DNA from: CAZHOV01 sp964534315
Lineage (GTDB): Bacteria > Bacteroidota > Bacteroidia > Chitinophagales > Saprospiraceae
Direction of reading: 5' to 3'
DNA: 64,000 bases
Assembly: GCA_964534315.1 (NCBI GenBank)
Contig: CAZHOV010000005.1
Coordinates: 1 to 64,000, forward strand
The notes beneath the pieces were generated by a model, which searched no databases, was not told the origin of the DNA, and was given only the letters and a program-made list of their open reading frames with translations. Both the position numbers and the translations under genes were made by a program. Positions 42,701 to 47,420 of the stretch are shown in pieces; the first letter of the stretch is position 1, and each line of letters begins with the position of its first letter.

Positions 42701-43602
42701 ACGGTAACATTAAAAGTACATTCGTCAACATCGTTGCTATTAGTGTATGTCACCGTAGAAGTACCCACAGGGAAAACACCATACGCCTGATTTTGGCAGG
42801 TAAAGTTAAAGTTACCAATACTTAATGGTATAGTAGTTGGAACCGTAAATTCAAAGGAAGTACCTGGAAGAAATACATAATCAACCCCCTCAATACAAAT
42901 AGAAAGCTGATCGCTGGCTTGAAGCGGCGTACCGAAGTTTCCGCCTATCGGATCGTCAAATTCAGGAAGCCCTGCATTCGATCCTGATGCAAATACATCA
43001 CCGTTCACCTCAAACGAATAAGAACCTCTAGGAACAACAATAGTACCGAAAGGTCCAAGATCAATCTCAATTTCTCCATTAGAGAATGCATCAAAGCTTA
43101 CATATCCGTCAGAAGGAGCTATGATATTTAAGCAATAGTCGCCTGCACCAGTGGTTTCAAGCACCAGTTCATTATCATTTTGAAACTGAAATTCGCCGTC
43201 ACCGGTATTACCCGATTCGAACCAATTCACAGCATCAAACTGACCGGAAAAGCCGGTGGCATCATTGCAGCCATCTTCATCCAATTGAATGACCGTTGCT
43301 CCGTTTGTAGCGGACAGGGTCATTACACAATTGGGATCGGTTTCATCAACTGTAGGCAAATCCAGCGCCAATGTTGCGAAGCAAGAATTAGCATCTGTAT
43401 TCACATTTTGAGTACCAGGACACGGCCCTTGAATGCATTGTGCCTGTGTTTCATGTACAGCGAAGAGCGCCGTAGCAAACACAAGAAACGCCACTAAACC
43501 CTTAAGGTTATTAGCAAGCCGACCGGTCCACGAGAACGAACCAGAGCGACAGAGCGTCACACATATCTTGCGTGTTATTGTCGGAATCATAAATTGTTTC
43601 AT
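27799..43602 (-). CDS. giant T9SS surface protein, HYR repeats with nested domains (5267 aa)
   Basis: The N-terminus has an unusually long extension before a signal peptide ending FAVHETQAQ (about residue 55). Most of the chain is HYR-type modules of about 80 residues (PxGTTxVTxTATDxxGN, then TCxFxVTVxD). Three HYR modules carry nested unnamed β-rich domains (~107-274, ~1357-1506, ~2634-2774), and one carries a lamin-tail-like domain (~3741-3924). The C-terminal part has a SprB-like repeat (~4627-4707), a cohesin-like domain, a CNA-B/SdrD-like domain, a dockerin-like pair (NGITVTDILEIMAHILA and DANNNGLITTMDIVFIQ), another cohesin-like domain, and a T9SS type-A sorting domain (NNPNPFKNQTTIGF to RKMIVVE). 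The calculated mass is over 500 kDa. A cell-surface adhesin or matrix role is inferred. The frame is intact over 15.8 kb. Confidence 0.93.
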   Translation of the reverse strand: MKQFMIPTITRKICVTLCRSGSFSWTGRLANNLKGLVAFLVFATALFAVHETQAQCIQGPCPGTQNVNTDANSCFATLALDLPTVDETDPNCVMTLSATNGATVIQLDEDGCNDATGFSGQFDAVNWFESGNTGDGEFQFQNDNELVLETTGAGDYCLNIIAPSDGYVSFDAFSNGEIEIDLGPFGTIVVPRGSYSFEVNGDVFASGSNAGLPEFDDPIGGNFGTPLQASDQLSICIEGVDYVFLPGTSFEFTVPTTIPLSIGNFNFTCQNQAYGVFPVGTSTVTYTNSNDVDECTFNVTVTDNQAPVIYCTDANDPVIVNLGDALENSFTVGQAVAFVGDNCDDVDVFFGPAGMMENEVITFGCDDVGTQNLTVTARNTAGNISDCTLDVLVVDDAAPSLHYCPNDRVEAVGDNCESILIDDLLIPSVNDGCLGEQPMNYRIVYEGQGTQTVATGGGLLELSGGFNPIEFSFPGPGVYTVFFGYADPNEMFDPAMPEFALECSYTITIVDTEAPVVAGCADLDQTVSAEAGLCGAAVDFTEPTASDNCDGNNLPFFSRTHAPDDFFPVGVTTVTYVFVDDAGNAASCEFTVTVTDDEAPTVICPEDQFLGSICDGITVPDYRGSSLPSDNCGVTSVTQDPLPGTAISSLPGLSDPLIDGESFVVTITVSDGVNTDASCEFTVTLQDNDAPIVENPDDFLALRDCNNDDVINMFDNLEFGCIEGEGDVVNVPAPIALDCNGCEVAGSLGTLPPGILFNQGVYDDATCTWTTPPSYDFVMLDLYDLDGDGTYTFFVEWLFCDELSDPNDPPGPPGNCNQYQTLTYEFMMDSKDPLINAPADVTLYTGGVDGDVDCDPQGDINNDCVIDDVPNLGIEYFDPANCVEVQCMAGGPVYPPNNLCPDFFADPAGDVFGGRFTDNCCIETVRFRKRFVEGCNKNYPPFQAWEDNWVEFNVNGGDASAIVVDPNAEYVFERGLHEIEYQVIDCKGNTFSAFTKVTIDDNETPDWVEKEDDLAGALEDALKVDEVAPADAADESLDMTVVLDCNSPSFLADLATVQAFVPMATDECTLAFPLPDGSQDNEASCEDVFNVGGMTFYRPKESITKFWEAFDQCGNSLTDGDGDGTGEGGGCDDEDDDRYSLTYITVDNFGPRWDPDYDVDGDGLVGTAMVPSEPVSCDEVDAGDDATVFNCTTEDTLMIFVSEYDSTLCEVALTDELFAKAVDCTPENMIEYSYEITSAIDCYHNVITELEGASDESTGSVNAGEANGGVFPVGEYTIVYTATDMCGLTSTYTFDLKVVDDIKPEWQECPEDITAHANAGVCATVVTWDPPFATDNCNGIAHTSVEAFDELGKPIEIISAGEPGCVDQETFAEQWAPGAWVLKQNGGNGSLSFNGVDEATEMYIENDVQGGNGNVDETDVDIIAPSTGAISFTFENITPIESDLAILVNDVEVWNSGGEQDGSTNYLVNAGDKITLRFTTRDLILSDGEDVVTIENWEFTCTAAAYGYFPVGHNTVRYIAEDFCGMPEPNVDTCEFKVIVEDTQDPWAACVDEITLTANSECKAVVTSSMVDNNSDDNCKVADVYLSYDGQEGEWIELMGAGTYTIDLIVEDKSGNQSTCQTTVTVVDDTAPVVDCSPLGGELTKSADAGACSFTMPGQGFDLASATDNCDADPTIVNDYNNSASLAGESFPVGGTVVNWTVTDAAGNETTCSYEITVTDDEAPAIVNPGDQNAPTTANDNTCGTTVDFTVDATDSCGVETVTATPASGSFFPVGTTVVTITATDIHGNTSTETFNVNVTDGTDPVVQCSDVTLSLDVTGNLSITPEQIGDASDNCGVVSFTADPLTFDCSNLGPNTVTLTATDAAGNVGTCEATVTVTDYTADYQVVFCPADVNEDAPADACEKVITQPATPQVQQGCSGPEDMTFDNRSDGLELTDAYPVGTTAVTWTFTTLGGQILTCQYNVVISDVTAPTIAGCPPAEAEGDGVGLDTIFVTMQNQGQCGAMVVNWTEPTATDFCSNPADIVRTRTHAPGSFFGFGSTLVTYTFTDEANNTAVCEFVVTVIDTIRPELPCNFGTVITQLLGPCGKTTVPLVNFGEGNDNCGIEKRCVKIDTDGDGVLEVYCEPDTQLMIDCNSTAYCDTAYLWYWIEDKNGNVSDTCDISLTVIDTIKPLVCTPIDSCIFTTINEKDSCHAYIDLTIPFVACDTANNAKPTCGDDPFFYDNDTCNLSLVYEIYNDENCDGPNGALLLRDTIFGATDLDLSGFAFPVGRNRVVLTAYDKEREHTDEFYINVIDTLAPFAEACPYDATIGTNQGQDSCFAEYEWVQPKFFDNCSVDQITLVIDYPDGACLPDGSPLNDTTITILDGAQAGSSKACPDLDNFTWIFPKGETKLSYVVSDYCENVDNFGCGDQDERNTAELCHFTVTVEDETPVMVMDCPGETCDDDGIAWVYLPTTVSNDPDTCVCYGELDTKITFKENCDTLTITKYVYDLRSPVPAGPNDTEGPGVGGGTPPPPTVEVFTYTKGDKDPSDWKYHLDVLDTLPKGDWKYRFVAEDCGGFTDSCVFNVRVYDNIEPEILDCPADTIYASTLPDNCFADVCWDIPMFFEDNCKVLDTFYWSVTTEDGGEVLVKTKDPDDCINKVDFTGPFSPEFWTQKGDPSGNVNANATTVTLTDQPGNGGTFLCLEVDNDGLITFDVQNVTNLSGNAGYCVTRNGVADCEDINDLDGNLVEDDFTFTVPVRAGDEFCFWAHDTQAEFTSFTFTCAGAQHNSILPIGVNKVTYVISDGMVWEECGEFFGPNYDTCTIYVAVQDTQAPIAKCTDLTVQIVNGAPVTITPADVDAGSADNCDDVNLAIDREDFSCADIGQTIPVTLTVTDGSGNVSTCTADVFVQEVAVPVIGFCPGSQTFEVDGNCEATVSWITPYVLTGCDQIDMTQTGGPANGSVQGPGTYTVTYEYQDLVCEFEVKVLDVDAPTFQVVSDNAVVPNGGTISLDAASGLCSAQAFWSITGLDDNCSAVQNIDITSTNNSGNTFPVGCTTVTITATDEAGNAFVYTFDVCVDDNEDPIIGCKDLTVYLDDNGIAVVDPLDVLDFVDDDCGIDRFELSQSVFTCDDLGVNAEILTVFDAAQNSASCGTDITVIDTIAPTAVCKDITIEVDANGNASITAAAVDGGSFDNTDCITLSVSQTDFTCADLGDNTVTLTITDDAGLSDQCTATVTVEDNIAPTIANCTANISVSNDEGQCGANVTYTIPTFDDNCDGDNLQGTLVAGPASGDYFPVGTTFVTYTYTDGSGNISPACTFSVTVTDDEDPKITCEANGSLTQENDPGVCSFTMPGIGFDPVFFGDNCPGATIVNDYNGQASLAGETFPVGTTDVTWTVTDVAGNTNSSCTFTITILDTEAPVFNECPQDINVLATLNECDQIVTWAPPYDITDNCDDPFVTSVEEQLIDPVGGINTTIVAQYNYDHTDESTLPAGLQQAQFPVGVSTVLYIATDQYGNADTCEFTVTVTDTEPPSIACPAPQVLGTTCPDAVVPDYTGLGIVSDNCNASATVTQDPAAGTLLSALGIPLQSGASFTVTLTATQDDNPALTDDCSFTVFLDDFTAPIPNENPLPALFSDCGDICVPAPTAQGDCGTTIVGVPTFSQGTCPDGSYFFGIGNYNIVWIYDDGNGNVSQQVQSVVVVADTEAPKAVCNDVEVFLDANGNASITVADIDGGSTDNCGIVDISLSQTQFDCSDAVCEALAITGVLDGPLSGGLPKVIELKALTDVADLSNWGVESANNGNPAVGPELTLSGSISEGEYIYITTPGGTDDFEVYFGFTPDNIIEDGIAFINGDDAIVLYDGDDIYDAAGVIGQDGSGTPWDHLDGWMHRNDGASPNGGNFNTANWTFSGTNALDGASTNAGSAAPYPVADFTAGAISCANVVTLFVEDEAGNVGTCEATVMVTDAIAPDAECNASITVELDANGNASIDVDDIDNGSSDNCAVASREIDVTDFTCADVGANTVTLTVADPSGNTDACQTTVNVVDVTPPDAVCKNITVELNEFGFVYITPADIDGGSTDACGIASLSASQTYFTCADAGNTINVTLTVFDVNGNSNTCIAKVTVEDNIDPVIVCDSDIESCCADQTVSATATDACGIAGFTYEAVFADGTTDSGNTNVVSTDFPVGISTVTFVATDNNGNTSECTVEVNISDDQPPVPVCIDDINVPLGLDGTVTLDAILFDGGSFDIGCNTGEEYQLEFLISVNGSAFAPSYTFDCSNIGDNEVALQVTDCAGNSAICVTGATIQEFTAPFCVANDQSVLIEDDCFITFTAEELAAGTTDNCTDFDDLTITVNGGDSVTVGPDDEGVNTYTLTITDANGNTCTITGTITVEVFQLTCNSITRSLGADGTYTLTDADIEAITGTTGGICVAETIVPSKTLFDCNSVGVNTIVLEITSAQGGVSQCITTVTIVDDSAPECGNIPTFVVELDSDGNGTLPTLDDLDDFITDNCEVVSITYNGPTDFNCDDVGEHTVSVTATDPSGNSTDCSFVIDVQDNETPSFVCDQDHIVVLNSAGFGWITVADILETPAEDNCGIADAFLDITTFDCSQLGFQEVVLTVVDVNGNENTCTTIVEVVANDPALQINALVSSTDETACGANDGTASVDAVTDGNGNDISGNVTYEWSNGETGATVSGLAPGTYTVHVTNTATSCGADFIVTIGEGAGVTITAGCADGDMNTTAIIPVSVDDFNGVQSVQFDVEVADAAIAEVTSASSTGALAGLDASVNGNTVTVSWIDLDQSGESLADGTTIVEIEVTLVGDVGQCSDVSVTDTEVTQGAAFESCDATAVGCEVCVSGASPTVLLAGNVATEGGDNVACLDVNLTGDETGTTQTDTDGDYSFTVSTGGDYTVAPYNNDGPANGITVTDILEIMAHILAKDTLDSEYEKIAADANNNGLITTMDIVFIQAVALGNLPGFDANGTDNTSWNFVPANVVLGPTPLQQSPAYDDFISYDNVTTDQLDGDFIAVKTGDVNGSAATDLCGGNLGNNGTENRAADKLTLRVVDRQIAPGQEFNVEFKAKDFRDITGYQFTLEFDENALTLVDLLPGELDVTKENFNMNTATEGQVPTMWFDVEGANLEDDAVLFTLTFKATANATLSDILSTTSAKVANQAVNREGADMEVELEFVGADDAVFALLQNNPNPFKNQTTIGFILPEASNATLTIMDVSGRVLKSIEGDYTKGYNEVTINRSELGAAGVLYYQLDTEDHTATRKMIVVE

Positions 43603-43680
43603 TTTAAATTAGTAATTAATTTTTTAATAATGATTATTTTTCGTTCTATAAATAAAAAAGTCCAGTCAATCCCTTCCGGG

Positions 43681-44061
43681 TTAACTGAGCCTAAAATATA
43701 TACTTTCACCTATCGGATATTGTAATATATCTGATAAATTATTTCCGTGAACGGCAAAACCTTGCCGACTACCACCCATCGCCACATTATCTGATATTGC
43801 CTGGCCATGATGTAAGTCAGAAAGTTCTCCCTCTGCGACACCTATATATGGCAGGTGTGTTTCGGTAGGCAGCTCTAAAGTCCTGAATATTGCATCCAAA
43901 ACCTCGACAACTGCATCCCTGTCCTGCCTGTCAGCGCCACTCGACCAGGTCACCACTCCGAAAAGGAGCATAGCAACCACGGACCATGCTGCCATCTTGG
44001 CTCGCAGTGGCGCATCCACCAGCAAGGAAGGGCGGAAGCGTTTGAAGATCGTTTTTTCCAT
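43681..44061 (-). CDS. small protein of unknown function upstream of giant gene
   Basis: This 126-residue frame has a basic N-terminus, one hydrophobic segment (MAAWSVVAMLLFGVVTW, about 23-40), and a C-terminal part rich in Gly, His and Asp. It ends 78 bp before the giant gene and has the same orientation, so the two could share a transcript. I recognise no family. The membrane segment and the clear gap around it support a real gene, but chance cannot be excluded. Confidence 0.45.
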   Translation of the reverse strand: MEKTIFKRFRPSLLVDAPLRAKMAAWSVVAMLLFGVVTWSSGADRQDRDAVVEVLDAIFRTLELPTETHLPYIGVAEGELSDLHHGQAISDNVAMGGSRQGFAVHGNNLSDILQYPIGESIYFRLS

Positions 44062-44847
44062 GGGTTAAAATTTGTTGATTAAAAAAATATTTTAAAGCAT
44101 AACCTTATTAAAATAATTGCTATAAGATATATAATTCTAAAGGCGTCGCAATTGCGCGTTATTCACACAATGGACGTATAGGGCGCCTTGAGGCTATACC
44201 TGATAGCATCGCCTAAAGACAAAAAGGTGGGTTATTGTATGTAGCTTGGTCTGACTGCTGAAAGAGATTTAAGTATGTCGGGATACCTAAATATATGCAC
44301 ATAAGCTAACACTTAAGAGCATCAGCTATTGAAACTAAATCAAGTTTAATTCAACAAATTTGTGAGCCCATATGAATCAGCAGAAACGGTTTGTGCTGTT
44401 TGAAGAAAGGTATTGGGAAAAAATGATCAGCCTCTATTGTAGAGACTTGTTGTTTCTGCCTAAAGGTTTGATAAAGTAAATTTCACTTCATAAACTAATT
44501 CGCTTATTTTCATGGGCTAATAAAATCCAGCGACTATTGCCGCCTTCTGTGTCAATGTATGTATAAATGGGTTTACTGAATTACAAATATAGATTTTATT
44601 CTTAGATTTTTAGTACCCCTTTTAAGGTAATTTTTCACTAAAACGCTTCGAATAAATGCTTTTATCTTCTATTTGTACACCTGCAAATCTAAAAAAAATA
44701 CTTTTTGTATTGTAATATTTCTTAAAAAAATAATAAAAAAACCTCTAAAATCACTATCTATCAACCTTTTACAAAAAATATTTTTTTATCCAATGCCTGT
44801 AAAACAAATTATAATCCTGATTTATATAAAATATCCACCTTTTTATC

Positions 44848-45002
44848 AGTTAGTAGTTAGCAATTAGTAGTTAATAGTTAGTAGTTAGTAGTTAAATTTT
44901 CGTTTAGGCGTTAAGTCGTCCTGCATTACTCATTACTCATTACTCATTACTCATTACTCTTACCCCTTGAACCGCTGAACCGCTGAACCGCTGAACCGCT
45001 AC
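44848..45002. repeat. composite short-repeat element: (TTAGTAG)n, core, (CATTACT)n, (GAACCGCT)n
   Basis: Three arrays follow each other: TTAGTAG-type heptamers (44848-44894), CATTACT heptamers in five near-perfect copies (about 44923-44960), and GAACCGCT octamers in four copies (about 44968-45001). Between the first two lies a unique core (44891-44928) containing AAATTTTCGTT and GCGTTAAGTCGTCCT. The same order, inverted, occurs at 53546-53714. Confidence 0.9.
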
Positions 45003-45080
45003 CTCCCTTTTTATTCGAAATTTCCTTACCAAAGTTTCAATTTTTCACCAGAATTCTTTAAACTTCCTTCAATTAAATCG

Positions 45081-45088
45081 AATCTTTG
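45081..45088 (+). promoter_or_regulatory. possible Bacteroidota -7 box for MscS gene
   Basis: AATCTTTG matches the Bacteroidota -7 consensus TAnnTTTG at all defined positions but one. It is followed by CA, as at the lptB promoter, and lies 55 bp before the chosen start. No clear -33 TTTG was found. Confidence 0.35.
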
Positions 45089-45142
45089 CAGCGAACCAAT
45101 ATAGCTTCCTTAATTTTTGTTCGATCAAAATTGACTAAACAA

Positions 45143-46810
45143 ATGAAATTCATCCCATTCCCCACCTTCCTTAAAGGCATCCTGGTCGTTTTACTGACGG
45201 GTATCTACGCGCTAAGCTATGGCCAATCTGATGCCCCCGATCCCACACTCAATTCACCCTACAATACCATTTATGTCCATCTATATTATCTGCAACCGGA
45301 TTCCTATGATCCGTCTATTGCCAGCCAAACGCTATACGGGGTGCAGGATAGTGCCAAGGCAGATCGCCTGGCCATCAAACTCAAGCAAATATTTGACGGG
45401 AAGGGGTTATATATCAAACTCAATATGCTTCCCCAGGAACCGGATTACCGGGATACGACCACCAACCGCTTCTTCTATACTCCCTTCCCCGATAAAGCTC
45501 CTGACATCTACCTCGAACGTATTAACGGGAAGTGGTACTATTCTGCAGAAACCGTCGATGCTATCCCGGACTTACACAAAGACGTGTACCCCTTTGGCAC
45601 TGACCTGCTCATCAACCTCATCCCCAAAGCAGGACACCAAAAGTTTCTGGGCCTTGCCCTCTGGCAATATCTCGGAATCGCCATCGTATTACTGGTTCTC
45701 TTCCTCCTCCAGTTTATCCTGAGCCGCCTGCTCAGACCCCTGGTCAAAAAATTAAGTGCTACAGCTCTTACAAAAACTCAATTTATAGATTCAAAACTCG
45801 TCCGGACCATTGCCAGGCTCCTAAGTGCCCTGGTGCTGATCCGGCTCCTCAAGCTCTTCCTGCCTTCGCTCCAACTGCCCATCCTGCTGATGAAGTACCT
45901 CATCCAGTTTATTGAGGTTGCTACCGTTATCATTGTGGCTATTATAGGCTTGCGCATTGCAGATGTTTTTGTCAAATACGCCCGCAAAATAACCGAAACG
46001 ACCGAGAGCAAAATGGATGAGCAGTTGATGCCGATCATCCAGCGTATCGTCCAGTTTGTGATTGTCCTTGCAGCTATCGTTCAGGTCTTGCGCATTATGA
46101 ATGTCAATTTCACGGCACTTATCGCCGGTATCTCCATCGGTGGTCTGGCCCTGGCCCTGGCAGCCCAGGATACCGTCAAAAACCTGATCGGCTCCGCCAC
46201 TATCTTTGTCGACAAACCTTTCCAGATAGGTGATTGGATCAATTTTAACGATATCCATGGCACCGTAGAAGAGGTGGGTTTCCGGTCGACCAAAGTCCGC
46301 ACCTTCGCCAACTCGCTCGTTTATGTTCCTAACGGAAAATTAGCAGATACGACCATTAACAATTACGGCCTGCGCATATATCGCCGGTTTAATACCGATA
46401 TCACCATCACCTACCAAACCCCGCCTTATTTAATCGAAGCTTTTGTGGAAGGGATCAAGGGGATCGTCCAAAAACACCCCGACACCCGCAAAGACGCCTA
46501 CTATGTCTACCTGAATTCCATGGGCGCCTCTTCTCTCAATGTCCTGCTTTATATGTTTTTTGATACCCCCACTTACGATAAGGAATTAAAGGGCAAACAC
46601 GAGATATTACTGGCCATTATCCAATTGGCGCATACCTTAGGCGTTCAATTTGCCTTCCCCTCTTCGTCCATTTACGTGGAAACAATGCCCGGCACCAACG
46701 GTAATGGATCATCTCCTGCCCCCCTACCCGCCAACACAGAAGATGCCAACAAAGCCGTTAGTGGCTTTCTGGATCAGTTTGAACAACAGATGAAGAGCAA
46801 TGAGCAATGA
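45143..46810 (+). CDS. MscS family mechanosensitive ion channel
   Basis: I chose the ATG at 45143 (MKFIPFPTFLKG) because it starts a signal peptide; an upstream in-frame ATG at 45086 would put 19 codons before it. The mature protein has a periplasmic region of about 150 residues, then membrane segments starting at LWQYLGIAIVLLVLFLLQF. The pore helix and β-domain of MscS follow: ALIAGISIGGLALALAAQDT, then GSATIFVDKPFQIGDWI, EEVGFRSTKVRTFANSLVYV and PNGKL. The likely role is relief of osmotic down-shock. The last codons (SNEQ, stop) are already part of a GAGCAAT-type repeat array. Confidence 0.93.
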   Translation: MKFIPFPTFLKGILVVLLTGIYALSYGQSDAPDPTLNSPYNTIYVHLYYLQPDSYDPSIASQTLYGVQDSAKADRLAIKLKQIFDGKGLYIKLNMLPQEPDYRDTTTNRFFYTPFPDKAPDIYLERINGKWYYSAETVDAIPDLHKDVYPFGTDLLINLIPKAGHQKFLGLALWQYLGIAIVLLVLFLLQFILSRLLRPLVKKLSATALTKTQFIDSKLVRTIARLLSALVLIRLLKLFLPSLQLPILLMKYLIQFIEVATVIIVAIIGLRIADVFVKYARKITETTESKMDEQLMPIIQRIVQFVIVLAAIVQVLRIMNVNFTALIAGISIGGLALALAAQDTVKNLIGSATIFVDKPFQIGDWINFNDIHGTVEEVGFRSTKVRTFANSLVYVPNGKLADTTINNYGLRIYRRFNTDITITYQTPPYLIEAFVEGIKGIVQKHPDTRKDAYYVYLNSMGASSLNVLLYMFFDTPTYDKELKGKHEILLAIIQLAHTLGVQFAFPSSSIYVETMPGTNGNGSSPAPLPANTEDANKAVSGFLDQFEQQMKSNEQ

Positions 46811-46858
46811 GGGATGTGCAATGGGGAATGTGCAATGGGGAATGTGCAATGGGGAATA
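46796..46858 (+). repeat. array of GCAATGR-type units starting in the MscS stop codon
   Basis: GAGCAATGAGCAATGAGG covers the last codons and the TGA stop of the MscS gene. It is followed by three copies of a 14-bp unit, TGTGCAATGGGGAA. The repeats are in the sense strand of the gene and repeat the stop trinucleotide. Confidence 0.85.
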
Positions 46859-47246
46859 AAACTCGGCATAGTAGTGCATTTAAAAAAAGAAAACAACTTT
46901 GGAAAGCAACAATTATCAACCCACTATTTCAATGGTGGGGCAAACCAAATGAAGTTCTCGGGACTACCTCACTACTGGAATACGCGAAGACCGTTGATTT
47001 CCAGAGCTTTACAAAAAAGGTAGATATTAGAAGGTGCAATGAGGAAGAAAAGTAGAAAATAAAATCCGAGAAGATCTGCCAAATCGGCTGAATCCGGATT
47101 CTATCCTGAAGTGCTTTGTGACTGGCGGCAGATAATACAACCTTCAACGATCCCCATGGCTACGCCGCGACACGCCAAACGTTGCGTTCTTTGCGTCTTT
47201 GCGAGATAACCTTTCCACTTACTGCTATAATAAATCCCCCTCACTA
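46859..47246. other. intergenic region without a supported gene
   Basis: This stretch lies between repeat arrays and beyond the 3' ends of two convergent genes. A short frame (46807-47055) runs through it, but it starts inside the array and has no family features. Near 47180-47210 is GTTGCGTTCTTTGCGTCTT, a direct-repeat phrase resembling common Bacteroidota intergenic repeats. I see nothing else. Confidence 0.5.
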
Positions 47247-47418
47247 TTAACTATTAACCACTAACCACTAACCACTAACCACCTTTTCCACTTTCACACC
47301 TCCTATTTTCTCAACAACTCAACCAACCTCTCTCCTTCCACTTTCCTACTTTCCTACTTTCCTACTTTCCTAATTTCCTAATTTCCTAATTTCCTACTTT
47401 CCTAATTTCCTACTTCCA
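47247..47418 (-). repeat. two arrays, (CACTAAC)n and (CTACTTTC)n, after the coiled-coil gene
   Basis: (TTAACCAC/CACTAAC)n lies at 47247-47283 and about ten copies of an octamer varying between CTACTTTC and CTAATTTC lie at 47335-47416. On the minus strand the octamer array begins within about 5 bp of the TAA stop of the 47421-49010 gene. Some octamers are grouped by variant, which suggests slippage duplication. Confidence 0.88.
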
Positions 47419-47420
47419 AG

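Larger units (their letters stand above)
44062..45142. other. 1.08-kb intergenic region, mostly without genes
   Basis: The left ~780 bp are AT-rich and hold no supported gene. A 35-codon ATG frame at 44372-44479 exists but has no recognisable content. The right part (44848-45002) holds three adjacent short-repeat arrays, annotated separately. A TAnnTTTG-like box lies at 45081-45088 in front of the MscS gene. The region should also hold the promoter of the minus-strand small ORF and giant gene, which I could not pinpoint. Confidence 0.6.

Noticed and set aside
44848..45002. Possible CRISPR array
   Set aside because: Units are 7-8 bp with no spacers of constant length and no cas genes nearby. 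It is a simple tandem repeat.
46807..47055. Open frame after the MscS gene
   Set aside because: It starts inside the repeat array (GTGCAATGGGGAA units) and shows no domain or signal.
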